The notes under the pieces were generated by a model. It was not told the origin of the DNA and searched no databases. It saw only the letters and a list, made by a program, of their open reading frames with translations. A stretch of 64,000 bases of DNA from DAOTWA01 sp963702935 (lineage in GTDB: Bacteria; Chloroflexota; Anaerolineae; Anaerolineales; Anaerolineaceae): NCBI GenBank assembly GCA_963702935.1, contig OY969772.1, positions 3,906,001 to 3,970,000 of the forward strand. Direction: 5' to 3'. Made by a program: the position numbers and the translations under genes. Positions within the stretch are counted from its first letter, which is position 1, and the number at the start of each line of letters is the position of its first letter. Shown here one piece after another: positions 25,701-34,233 of this stretch.

Positions 25701-26288
25701 ATGAATAGAAAAGCGATCGCAGCTTTGCTGGTTTTGATGCTCGCCGGCCTCTTGATCACGCCGCAAACCGTTTCGGCCCACCAGACGATCACCGTGGGGA
25801 GCTACCAGGTCGAGATTGGGTGGGCGAATGAGCCGCCCATCGTCGGGCAGCGCAATGCCATCGTGGTCAACGTGTCCGCAGGCACGGCGAATGGCCCGGC
25901 CGCCGATCAGGCGGCGGTAGATATCTCCGGACTGAAAGTCGACGTGACCTACGGCGGCCAAACCCAGGAGCTGATCCTTCAGCCCCTGGGGGAAGACACC
26001 CCCGGACAGTACGTGGCGCCCATCTTGCCGACTGTGCCCGGCCGGTACACGGTAGAGCTGAGCGGCTCGCTGGGCACGGAAACGGGGGTAAACGCCCAGG
26101 TGCAGCCGGAGGAAGTCGAGCCGGCGGACAGCCTGGAATTCCCCAAATTGACGCCCGATCCGAAAGCGAACGCGGCGGGGGCTTCCGGCGGACTGCCGGG
26201 TTGGCTCTCGATAGCCGGGCTGGTGTTGGGAGCCGTGGGAACGGGGTTGGGCGTCTTCTCGCTCACGCGCAAGACCCCCGTGCAGTAG
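25701..26288 (+). CDS. Secreted, membrane-anchored protein with N-terminal His (CopC/YtkA-like)
   Basis: 195-residue exported protein. A signal peptide (residues 1-26) with predicted cleavage after VSA would leave His27 as the mature N-terminus (HQTITVGSYQVEIGW), as in CopC-type copper carriers. One immunoglobulin-like beta domain follows (residues 27-150; PGRYTVELSG near the end), then a disordered Glu/Pro/Gly stretch and a C-terminal membrane helix (about 172-190) followed by RKTPVQ. AGGAGG lies 9 nt before the ATG. Divergently paired with a Cys-rich NosL-like regulator, which supports a metal role. Function is inferred, not established. Confidence 0.7.
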   Translation: MNRKAIAALLVLMLAGLLITPQTVSAHQTITVGSYQVEIGWANEPPIVGQRNAIVVNVSAGTANGPAADQAAVDISGLKVDVTYGGQTQELILQPLGEDTPGQYVAPILPTVPGRYTVELSGSLGTETGVNAQVQPEEVEPADSLEFPKLTPDPKANAAGASGGLPGWLSIAGLVLGAVGTGLGVFSLTRKTPVQ

Positions 26289-26415
26289 GCCGGGATGAGA
26301 ATGCCAGGTTCCCGGCCGCATGGGCAAACTCCCTGGGCGGCGGGAGAAAGCAGGCCGGAATATTGGTTATAATAAGGACAATGATTATCCAAATAGACTC
26401 TGAGGATTTAACGGC

Positions 26416-27294
26416 ATGACAAACGATTCCCGTAAAGTGAAGCAGATCATCGAGCCGCAATTTGTGATCGAAGGCGCCGGGGTGCTCTTGCGGCGCTCCT
26501 TCGGCCCCAATCGCGCGAACCTCTTCGACCCGTTCTTGCTATTCGACCATTTTGCTTTCAACGATCCCCGCGAAGGCCCGATTCGCGGCTTTCCCACCCA
26601 TCCCCATCGCGGCATCGAAACTGTCACCTATATGTTGGACGGCAACGTACGCCATCGCGACAGTATTGGCAATTCCGGCGTGATCGGCCCAGGGGACGTG
26701 CAATGGATGACCAGCGGGCGTGGTATCTTGCACGAAGAAATGCCCAGGCGAGGGCCGAGCGGGCTGGTGGTGGGCTTTCAGTTGTGGGTCAACTTGCCGG
26801 CGGCAGTGAAGATGAGCCCGCCGCGCTACCAGGAAGTGAGATCCGGTGATATCCCCGAGACGGAAAAAGAGGGCGTAAGGGTGCGGGTGGTGGCGGGTGA
26901 GTACGAGGGAATCCAGGGACCCGTGAAGGAGATCTCCGCCCAACCGCTTTACATGGATGTGACCCTCGCAACTAACGCGGAGATCTGTTTGCCAGTGCCA
27001 GAAGGACACGCCGCCATCGCCTATCTCTTCGAAGGGGAAGGATTTTTTGGCGCAGGTGGTGACGGAAATGGGGAATTCGTCCAGGCCGTGCGCATGGTGG
27101 TGCTCGAAGAGGGCGATCACGTGCGCGTGCGGGCAGGCTCAAATTCCATGGCGCGCTTCATGCTGATGACGGGAGCGCCTTTTGGGGAGCCCATCTTCCC
27201 TTACGGGCCATTCGTGATGAATACCCAGGCCGAGATCCAACAAGCCCTCACGGACCTGCGCAACGGCACTTTCGTGGAAAGAGGAATTGGATGA
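26416..27294 (+). CDS. Pirin family bicupin protein
   Basis: 292-residue pirin. The N-terminal cupin carries the full iron site His62, His64 (THPHRGIET), His106 and Glu108 (ILHEEMP), equivalent to the metal ligands of human pirin and E. coli YhhW. The second cupin (about 165-270) is less conserved. Bacterial pirins include quercetin dioxygenases and redox-sensing regulators. The ATG has TGAGGA 10 nt upstream. Monocistronic; a hairpin follows 36 bp after the stop. Confidence 0.93.
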   Translation: MTNDSRKVKQIIEPQFVIEGAGVLLRRSFGPNRANLFDPFLLFDHFAFNDPREGPIRGFPTHPHRGIETVTYMLDGNVRHRDSIGNSGVIGPGDVQWMTSGRGILHEEMPRRGPSGLVVGFQLWVNLPAAVKMSPPRYQEVRSGDIPETEKEGVRVRVVAGEYEGIQGPVKEISAQPLYMDVTLATNAEICLPVPEGHAAIAYLFEGEGFFGAGGDGNGEFVQAVRMVVLEEGDHVRVRAGSNSMARFMLMTGAPFGEPIFPYGPFVMNTQAEIQQALTDLRNGTFVERGIG

Positions 27295-27329
27295 GCATAG
27301 TCAGAGCCCTATAATCTCCTTCCCGGCGA

Positions 27330-27363
27330 GGCCGTCTCAAAAGTGGGGGCACTTGGGACGGCC
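27330..27363. repeat. Hairpin downstream of the pirin gene
   Basis: Imperfect stem GGCCGTC (27330-27336) / GACGGCC (27357-27363) with an inner stem AAGTG/CACTT around a GGGG loop. It lies 36 bp after the pirin stop but has no T-run, so it is at best a weak terminator. The remaining ~140 bp up to the regulatory region at 27501 holds nothing I recognise. Confidence 0.4.
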
Positions 27364-27500
27364 CCGCGCCAGAGCGTTTATCCGCGGCAAAAGGGGGGGA
27401 CCTGTTCGTGGGGGTGTATTCTTTCGGCTTCCTGGCCAATGGGGGGTTAGCTTTAGCCAGTCTGCGCATTTTCTTCCGGTTGTGAATTAAACAGAGCATT

Positions 27501-27556
27501 CTTTACGATTTCTTTACTGCGCCTTTATGCGTCCTTGACTCTCTTTGTGTTACGTT
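27501..27556 (+). promoter_or_regulatory. Four 11-bp-spaced direct repeats upstream of an extended -10 (copy 1)
   Basis: Hexamers CTTTAC (27501), CTTTAC (27512), CTTTAT (27523) and CTTGAC (27534) start exactly 11 bp apart. They are followed after 11 bp by an extended -10 of the form TGT-TACGTT (27548-27556). There is no usable -35 at 17 bp. An 11-bp repeat period next to a -10 is the hallmark of PhoB/OmpR-family activator sites. The same element occurs at 48869-48923. The binding-protein gene 27812 begins ~255 bp downstream, so a long leader follows. Confidence 0.75.
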
Positions 27557-27720
27557 AATAGAGAGTTGGAATCCTGTTTTTTATTAAGCGTTTTTTCAAA
27601 ATAGAGGCTGTCACCTTCCTTATGATATGAAGCAGCATGGCGCCTGTGTGCTTTCAATCTGGAAAGGATAAACAATAACACTCCCCCCAAAGGTCTAGAG
27701 ACGATTGGGGCTATTCATCG

Positions 27721-27819
27721 ATGAAAGGTTCGAAGGAGGTGATACTGTCAAACTGCCCTGCTGTAGAAACTACCCAGCATAAATCTAATAGAACAACAAG
27801 GAGTCTAAGAGATGTCTGA
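27721..27819 (+). other. Possible 32-codon leader ORF in the long 5' leader
   Basis: An ATG-initiated frame of 32 codons (starts MKGSKEVILS, ends RSLRDV) lies in the leader of the Liv-type binding-protein gene and overlaps its first codons. An AGGAGGTG stands inside it rather than before it. No SD precedes its ATG and no homology is recognised. It is listed because the leader is otherwise empty; coding is doubtful. Confidence 0.15.
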
Positions 27820-29020
27820 GATGGGTAAGTCTCGTGGTATGTGGATTTTCATCAGCCTGATGATGATTTTCTCTATTGTAATTTCGGGCTGCTCGGCGGC
27901 CGCCACGGCCACACCCGGGTCAACCGGGGATACTGCGCCTGCATCGAATACGCCGGCTGCTTCGACCGAGGACGTCCGGGTCGCTTTCGTTGGCCCCTTG
28001 ACAGGAGCCGGGTCTGCCGACCTGATTCTGGCCTCGAAGGGCGCCCAGTTGGCAGTCGATCAGCGCAATGCCGCCGGTGGGGTTTGCGGTGGGCGAAAAG
28101 TCAAGATGGAAATGTACGATGATAAGGCCGACCCGAAGGAAGCTGCCAACGTGGCGACGCAACTGGCTGCCGACAACGGCATCCTGGCGGTTGAGCATGG
28201 TTGGAACAGCTCGGCAGTCCTGGCCGCCGCGCCCATCTTCAATCAGACGGGCGTGGTTCAGATGGACTATTACGGTATAGCTCCCTCCATTCACGATGCG
28301 GGGCCCTACACCTTCCGGGTAGTTCCTACCGGCGACCTGATGGCCAAGTACGTGGCAAAATGGGTCGTTTCTGACGAGGGGTACAAGAAAGTGGCTTCCT
28401 TCTATGAGAATTCAGACTATGGAAGCAGTATGTACAATGTATTTGCGCCCGAGGTAAAGAATCTGGGCGGTGAGATCGTCGCCTCTGAGGCGATCGATAT
28501 GTCCCAAAAGGATTTTAGCGCGATTATTAGCAAGTTTAAAGCCACCAGCCCAGATGCCGTCGTCATTTTCGGCCAGTATGAAGCCGCCGCATTTTGGGCG
28601 AAACAGGCCCCGGACCTTGGCCTGACCGTTCCTCTGTTCGGCTCGGATGGCATTTTTGCCCCTGAGCTGGTTACGTTGGCCGGGTCCGCCGCTGAGGGCA
28701 TTCGTACCGTAGCGGCTTACACGGTCCAATCCGAGGATGCTTACGTATCTGATTTCGTCAAGGCCTTCCGTGCCGCTAATAGCACGGACCCCAACAACGG
28801 CGCCGGGTACACCTACGATGGCATGGTCTTGATCCTCAATGGCCTGGATGCCGGAAATTGCACTCGTGACGGCGTCAAAGATTACCTGACCGATAAAGTC
28901 CAGGACGTACAGGGAGTGACTGGCTTGATTACCCTGGAGAACAGGGATCGCAAGTTTGAGGAAGGCCTGTACATGAAGCTTATCGTTAAAGACGGTGAGT
29001 TCGTAGCCTACACAAAGTAG
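27812..29020 (+). CDS. Branched-chain-type ABC transporter substrate-binding lipoprotein (Peripla_BP_6)
   Basis: 402-residue lipoprotein: signal MSEMGKSRGMWIFISLMMIF, lipobox VISGC with Cys27, then a Ser/Thr/Pro/Ala linker and a LivJ-type fold starting VRVAFVGPLTGAGSADL, with AADNGILAVEHGWNSSAVLAAAPIFNQ and FYENSDYGSSMYN. AAGGAG is 10 nt before the ATG. It begins an operon encoding the full Liv-type importer and an amidohydrolase, so the ligand is more likely a nitrogen heterocycle, ureide or urea than an amino acid; this is inferred. The gene lies behind the 11-bp repeat promoter. Confidence 0.9.
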   Translation: MSEMGKSRGMWIFISLMMIFSIVISGCSAAATATPGSTGDTAPASNTPAASTEDVRVAFVGPLTGAGSADLILASKGAQLAVDQRNAAGGVCGGRKVKMEMYDDKADPKEAANVATQLAADNGILAVEHGWNSSAVLAAAPIFNQTGVVQMDYYGIAPSIHDAGPYTFRVVPTGDLMAKYVAKWVVSDEGYKKVASFYENSDYGSSMYNVFAPEVKNLGGEIVASEAIDMSQKDFSAIISKFKATSPDAVVIFGQYEAAAFWAKQAPDLGLTVPLFGSDGIFAPELVTLAGSAAEGIRTVAAYTVQSEDAYVSDFVKAFRAANSTDPNNGAGYTYDGMVLILNGLDAGNCTRDGVKDYLTDKVQDVQGVTGLITLENRDRKFEEGLYMKLIVKDGEFVAYTK

Positions 29021-29030
29021 TCTTTTTTCT

Positions 29031-29063
29031 CCGGGTCCACATCGCCAGGTGATGTGGACCCGG
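29031..29063 (+). repeat. Perfect 13-bp stem-loop between the binding protein and permease genes
   Basis: CCGGGTCCACATC (29031-29043), 7-nt loop, GATGTGGACCCGG (29051-29063), 10 bp after the binding-protein stop. The T-run lies before rather than after the stem on the + strand, so it is not an ordinary intrinsic terminator. As in other importers, such a stem can protect the upstream mRNA from 3' decay or attenuate read-through, giving more binding protein than permease. Confidence 0.6.
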
Positions 29064-29172
29064 AATTTATGCCCTCGGAATGGGCTTGAGATTATATTGA
29101 GATCCAATTTCGTTTTATTGTCGAATTCCAATTCGATGAGTAGGCTGGTTTTTGAAATACCAGGAGGTGACT

Positions 29173-30075
29173 TTGTCTTCCCAATTGATCCTTCAACAAT
29201 TAATAAGCGGCCTGGCGATCGGGATGAGCTACGCACTGATCGCCGTCGGTTATACGATGGTCTACGGTATCCTTAAATTCATCAACTTCGGCCATGGCGC
29301 GGTGTATATGGTGGGGACTTACATCGCCTTTTTCTCGTGGCTGTTTCTTGCCAGATTTTTACCCGTGTGGCCAAGCTTTATCCTGGCGATCTTGCTCGCG
29401 ATGATCTTCGCGGCCATATTTGGAATCATTATGGAGAAACTGGCTTATAAACCGATCCGAGGGAAGAGCCGGCTTACAACTTTTATGAGCTCTTTGGGAG
29501 TCTCCTTATTCGTCACTTATGGAATGGAATTCCTGGTTGGCGCAGAGCCACGGCCTACGCCGGCCCTGTTCGAAGGCGTCCGCTTCAATTTCTTTGGCGC
29601 CACGATCTCAGGCATGCAGATATTCATGCTGGTTGTGGCAGTGCTGCTGGTGTTAGGGCTCCAGTGGTTCGTCAAGAATACGCGCATGGGCAAGGCCATC
29701 CGCGCCTGCTCGGAGGACGCCGATGCCGCCTATCTGATGGGCATCAACCTCAATACGGCTATCTCCGCGACCTTCGCGATCGGGTCCGCCGCCGCGGCGG
29801 TCTCGGGCATCTTGAATGGCGTTTATTACAGCGCGGTTTATCCCACGATGGGATGGCTGGCCGGCTTGAAGGGATTTGTGGCGGCAGTTACCGGAGGGAT
29901 CGGCAGCATCCCCGGCTCCATGCTGGGCGGGCTTCTCCTGGGGCTGGCGGAAAACCTGGGAGCCGGTTTCCTGACATCCGGATATCGCGACGCGATCGCA
30001 TTTGCCGTGCTGATCGTGGTGATGCTTTTCCGCCCAATGGGCATCATCCGCAAAGAACAGAGGAGTTCGCTATGA
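29173..30075 (+). CDS. livH: Branched-chain-type ABC transporter permease, LivH
   Basis: 300-residue permease with eight or so hydrophobic helices; the N-terminal QQLISGLAIGMSYALIAVGYTMVYGILKFINFGHG and C-terminal GGIGSIPGSMLGGLLLGLAEN are LivH signatures. It uses a TTG start: AGGAGGTGA at 29161-29169 sits 4-5 nt before TTG 29173, which is better placed than the in-frame TTG at 29152. Stop overlaps the ATG of livM. Confidence 0.9.
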   Translation: MSSQLILQQLISGLAIGMSYALIAVGYTMVYGILKFINFGHGAVYMVGTYIAFFSWLFLARFLPVWPSFILAILLAMIFAAIFGIIMEKLAYKPIRGKSRLTTFMSSLGVSLFVTYGMEFLVGAEPRPTPALFEGVRFNFFGATISGMQIFMLVVAVLLVLGLQWFVKNTRMGKAIRACSEDADAAYLMGINLNTAISATFAIGSAAAAVSGILNGVYYSAVYPTMGWLAGLKGFVAAVTGGIGSIPGSMLGGLLLGLAENLGAGFLTSGYRDAIAFAVLIVVMLFRPMGIIRKEQRSSL

Positions 30076-31085
30076 ACTGGCTACCTCGCCGCATCTCTCT
30101 CGTTTTTCTGGGGCTTGTCCTGGCCCTTTTGCTTCCATTGTTGGTCCATTCACCCTATCTTATGCACGTCATGGTGCTCCTGGGGGTATGGGTCGTGCTT
30201 TCATTGAGTCTCAATTTCGTCACCGGTTTCGCCGGCCAGCTGGCCCTGGGACATGCAGCCTTTATCACGATTGGGGGGTATGCCGGGGCGTTGGCGATGC
30301 TAAACCTGAAAGCCCCTTTTTGGGTGGCGCTGCTCATTGGGGGGCTATGCGCCTTTTTGTCCGGATTGATTTTGGGGCTGATGTCGATGCGCCTGCGCGG
30401 CGACTACCTGGGAATGGTCACGATGGGGTTCGGCGAAATCGTGCGCCTGTTAGCGGTAAACCTGGGCAGTATAACGCGCGGCCCGATGGGCCTGCCGGGA
30501 ATCCCACGCGTATCCTTTTTTGGCCTTCCTTTCAAGGGTGAGGTGCCCTACTACTACCTGATCGTGGGGCTCATGGTGATCACCTACGTGAGCATCGACC
30601 GTCTCCTTTTTTCCCGATTTGGGCGGGCCTGCCTGGCCATGCGGGATGATGAAGAAGCCGCTGGTGCCATGGGCATAAAAAGCTACCAATACAAGGTGCT
30701 GGCCTTCTGTATTTCGTCTTGCTTCGCGGGACTCATCGGCGTGTTCTACGCGTCCTGGATTACGCTTTTCAGCCCGGACACTTTCCAGATGACGGATTCG
30801 ATCATGATATCGGCGATGATCACCTTGGGCGGCATTGGGAGTATCTATGGCCCCATCGTTGGCGGCATGGGGATCGGCGCCTTACCTGAAATTCTACGCC
30901 CCTTTACGAATGGGATCGGCATTGCCAGCCTGCGTTTAGCCGGCGTGGGACTGTTGATGGTGGTTTTCCTCATTATCAGGCCGTCGGGCGTCTTTGGAAC
31001 TTCTCGTCAAAAGGTGTATCTGTCATTGGAGCCGCTCTGGAGGTTGTTTGGCCGGAAAGACTTGAGCGTCAGGGGGCAGCAATGA
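30072..31085 (+). CDS. livM: Branched-chain-type ABC transporter permease, LivM
   Basis: 337-residue permease. LSLSLNFVTGFAGQLALGHAAF and GDYLGMVTMGFGEIVRLLA are the LivM signatures, and ITLGGIGSIYGPIVGG is the C-terminal loop. ATG overlaps the livH stop (ATGA) with AGGAG 6 nt upstream. A much longer open frame extends 5' through livH and is not real. Pairs with LivH as the heterodimeric channel. Confidence 0.92.
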   Translation: MNWLPRRISLVFLGLVLALLLPLLVHSPYLMHVMVLLGVWVVLSLSLNFVTGFAGQLALGHAAFITIGGYAGALAMLNLKAPFWVALLIGGLCAFLSGLILGLMSMRLRGDYLGMVTMGFGEIVRLLAVNLGSITRGPMGLPGIPRVSFFGLPFKGEVPYYYLIVGLMVITYVSIDRLLFSRFGRACLAMRDDEEAAGAMGIKSYQYKVLAFCISSCFAGLIGVFYASWITLFSPDTFQMTDSIMISAMITLGGIGSIYGPIVGGMGIGALPEILRPFTNGIGIASLRLAGVGLLMVVFLIIRPSGVFGTSRQKVYLSLEPLWRLFGRKDLSVRGQQ

Positions 31086-31882
31086 ATGAACTCATGTCCA
31101 TCCAATCGGTATCAAAAATTTTTGGCGGGTTGGTGGCGGTCGATAGCGTGGATATGAAGATCTTCGAGGGGCAAATCCTGGGGATGATCGGCCCAAATGG
31201 AGCCGGAAAGACCACGCTGTTCAACTGCATTTCGGGGTTCTATCGCGTCTCTAAGGGCGAAATCATCTTTTGCGGTGAACGCATATCCTCTCTGCCTCAG
31301 CCCGCAATTACCCAGCGGGGCATCTGCCGCACGTTTCAACAGCTTCGCCTATTCCAGGGTATGACCGTCCTGGAAAACGTCATGGTCGGCGCGCATACGC
31401 AGGGCAAGGCGAATGCCATGGACGCGTTGATTGGTTTTCCCAAGACCCGCGCAGAAGAGAAATTCCTGAAGGAGCGGGCCCGTTATTACCTGGACTTGTT
31501 GGGGCTGGCCGATAAACAAGACTGGTATGCGAAAAACCTGTCTTATGGAGACCAGCGCCGGGTGGAAGTGGCGCGGGCATTGGCGGCGGAGCCGAAGCTG
31601 CTTTTGCTGGACGAGCCGGCGGCAGGCATGAATTTGAAAGAGTCCCAGGAGCTGACCCACTTCATCGAATGGATTCGAACGGAGCTGAAGAAAACCATCT
31701 TGCTCATCGAGCACAACATGCGTGTAGTCATGCCAATCGCGGACTACGTGGTCGTGCTTGCCCAAGGCAAGAAAATATGTGAAGGAAAGCCAACCGAGGT
31801 GCAGAATGCTCCTCAAGTGATCGAAGCGTACCTGGGGAAAGCCTACTTTCAAAAAGCGAACCGGAGCAGTCTCCATGCTTGA
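31082..31882 (+). CDS. livG: Branched-chain-type ABC transporter ATPase, LivG
   Basis: 266-residue ATPase. Walker A GPNGAGKTT, Q-loop FQQLRLF, signature LSYGDQRRVEVARAL, Walker B LLLLDEPAAGMN, and switch His in LIEHNMRVV. The signature reads LSYGD instead of LSGGQ, normal for LivG. ATG overlaps the livM stop; the stop overlaps the start of livF by 8 bp. Confidence 0.94.
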   Translation: MNELMSIQSVSKIFGGLVAVDSVDMKIFEGQILGMIGPNGAGKTTLFNCISGFYRVSKGEIIFCGERISSLPQPAITQRGICRTFQQLRLFQGMTVLENVMVGAHTQGKANAMDALIGFPKTRAEEKFLKERARYYLDLLGLADKQDWYAKNLSYGDQRRVEVARALAAEPKLLLLDEPAAGMNLKESQELTHFIEWIRTELKKTILLIEHNMRVVMPIADYVVVLAQGKKICEGKPTEVQNAPQVIEAYLGKAYFQKANRSSLHA

Positions 31883-32578
31883 GATAAAAGATTTAATCGT
31901 TCGTTACGGGGCCATCGAAGCCCTTCATGGAATTTCTCTGCATGTCGACCAGGGAGAAATCGTGGCTCTGATCGGCAGCAATGGCGCCGGGAAGAGCACT
32001 TTGCTCAAGACGATCTCCGGATTGGTACGGCCTTCCGACGGATCGGTGATTTATAATGGAGTCCCGTTGGAAAAAACGCCCCCTAATCAGATTGTGGAGC
32101 TGGGAATCTGCCAGGTGCCTGAAGGCCGGCGCGTCTTTTCGAGCATGACGGTGCGTGAAAACCTGGACATGGGAGCCTACCTGCCTCAAAATAACGCTTC
32201 GGCTAAAGAGAATATGGCCAGAGTCTTTCAGATGTTTCCTCGTTTGGCAGAGCGCCAAAAGCAAGAGGCCGGCACGTTGAGTGGTGGGGAGCAGCAGATG
32301 CTGGCAATCGGACGCGCTTTGATGAGCAATCCCAAATTGCTGCTCATGGATGAGCCTTCGTTGGGGCTGGCCCCCGTTATGGTCGAGGAAGTCTACCAGG
32401 TGATTATAGAAATCCAGAAGTTCGGGACCCGATCTTGCTCGTGGAGCAAAACGCCTACCAGGCATTGAACATTGCGGATCGCGGATACGTGATCGAGACG
32501 GGAAACATTACGCTCGAAGATTCGGCGGCGGAGCTGTTGGAAAATGAGACCGTAAAACAAGCTTACCTGGGAGAATGA
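31875..32578 (+). pseudogene. livF: Branched-chain-type ABC transporter ATPase, LivF, frameshifted near the end
   Basis: LivF ATPase of ~234 residues when the frame is restored. Walker A GSNGAGKST, LSGGEQQMLAIGRAL and LLLMDEPSLGLAP are intact in the first frame, which stops at 32468. The expected C-terminus (ILLVEQNAYQALNIADRGYV...KQAYLGE) continues in another frame to the TGA at 32578. One missing G in the GGG at 32424-32426 explains it. The lost part would include the switch His region and all regulatory contacts, so if the deletion is real the importer is probably impaired. Given intact sequence on both sides, a consensus error is likely. Confidence 0.85.
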
Positions 32579-32618
32579 CCTGACCGGGAAAATAAAGATA
32601 AGGAAGGAGTTAAATCGT

Positions 32619-34137
32619 ATGGATACGCTGATTAAAAACGCTCGTGTTTTGACGATGGATGACAGTTTCACTGAGTTCGACCGGGCAGATATCCTCATTC
32701 GCGGCACGAAGATCGTGGAGATCGGCCTGGATTTACCGGTCGACCCCAACGCCGGCGAAGTGAAGGTGATCGACGCAGCCGGCAAGCTGGTTATGCCCGG
32801 GCTGGTCAACGGGCACATCCACTCCCCGGGTAATTTCTCGAAAGAGAATCCTGGACGATCTGCCTCTGGAGATTTTCATGCTTTATGAAGTCCCTCCATT
32901 GAGCGATAATCCGCCTGATTTCCACCTGGCTTACATCCGCACGATGTTGAGCAACATGGAGATGCTCAAATTGGGGGTAACGGCCGTGCACGACGATGCC
33001 TTCTACGTGCCCTATCCGACTCCGGATGCCATCGATGGCCTGATGCAGTCGTACGCGGATAGCGGAATGCGGGCGGCAGCCACCATCGACCAGCCCAACG
33101 TGGTCGAATACGAGAAGTATCCCTTCCTGAAGGAGATCCTCCCTGAGAAAATTCGCAAGCAGATGGACGCCGCTCCGCTCAGCTCGACAGCGGACCTGCT
33201 GGCGTGCTACGAGCATCTGATCTCACGCTGGCACCATGCCTATGACGGCCGGATTGGCACGGCTGTTTCGGTCTCTGCGCCGCAACGCGTCAGCGTAGAT
33301 TACTTCGCGGCGCTTTCAGAGCTGAGCAAGACCTACGATCTGCCCTTCGATGTGCATGTGCTCGAGACCAAGCTGCAGCGCGTCTTGGGCGAGGAAAAAT
33401 ATGGCAAATCCCTGATCAAATACATGCACGACCTGGGATTTTTGGATGAGCGCATGATGATCATCCACGCCATCTGGGTGGATGACGAGGACGTGGATCT
33501 GATCGCGCAGGCGGGCTGCTCGATCGCGCACAACCCTCTGTGCAACTTGCGCTTGGGCAGCGGAGTGATGACCTGGCGGCGTATGCGCAACCACGGGATC
33601 AATGTCTGCCTGGGCAGCGACGAGGGCTGCTCGGACGACAACGCCAATATGTGGACGGTGGGCAAGGTGGCCGGGATCATCCATTCGATCACCGACCCCG
33701 ATTACTACAACTGGCCGAAACCCAAGGAAATAGTTAGAGCGTTGATTCGCGGCGGCGCCCAGGCCATGCGGAATGAGGGCCGCGTGGGGGTATTGGCCCC
33801 GGGTTATGAAGCCGACCTGATCCTGGTCGACCTGAACACCTTGAACTTCACCCCGCTGAACGACATTTACCATCACCTGGTCTATTGCGAAAACGGCTCT
33901 TCGGTGGTGATGACCATGGTGGCCGGAAAAGTGGTCATGGAGAATGGACGCCTGCTCACGGTGGACGAAGAAGCCATCAAGGCGGAGGCGCGCGAGCTAA
34001 TGAAGTCCTATCGGGTGGAGCTGGCAAAAGCAGCCGAAGCGGCGAAAGAGCTGGAGCCCTACTACCGCGAGATGTACCTGCGGGCTGCCGCGCGGGACGT
34101 GGGCATGAACCGCTGGGTGGGATCGAAGAGCTATTAG
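32619..34137 (+). pseudogene. SsnA/AtzB-type amidohydrolase (purine/pyrimidine deaminase family), frameshifted
   Basis: About 505 residues: a metal-dependent hydrolase of the guanine-deaminase/AtzB/TrzN/SsnA group. First-frame features: MDTLIKNARVLTMD and HxH in GLVNGHIHSPG (His66, His68). Second-frame features: His in DVHVLETK, His in IIHAIWVDD, HNPLCNLRLGSG and the catalytic Asp in LGSDEGCSDD, ending in GVLAPGYEADLILVD. The frame breaks at AAA (32841-32843); removing one A gives FSKRILDDLPLEIFMLYE. AAGGAG lies before the ATG. It directly follows livF, 40 bp on, so it likely deaminates or dechlorinates the imported heterocycle. In E. coli, SsnA is encoded in the YgfK/XdhD purine cluster. Confidence 0.83.
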
Positions 34138-34158
34138 CGAGGGGAGCGCGATAGTGTA

Positions 34159-34213
34159 TTGACAGATTTGCCCGGTATGCTAAAATATACTTGTCCGGAC
34201 GAGAGTATAAGTT
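34159..34213 (+). promoter_or_regulatory. Promoter with HutC-type operator (copy 1)
   Basis: -35 TTGACA (34159-34164), 16-bp spacer, extended -10 TGC-TAAAAT (34181-34186). Downstream, over the expected start site, is ACTTGTCCGGACGAG followed by ATAAGTT (34189-34213). The inner part CTTGTCC/GGACGAG is a near-perfect palindrome and the ends ACTTGT/ATAAGT are also inverted. The same promoter and operator recur at 40086-40141. Controls the dihydropyrimidinase-like/SIS/amidohydrolase/creatininase operon. Confidence 0.8.
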
Positions 34214-34233
34214 AGCTGTAGGGAGGTCTCAGG

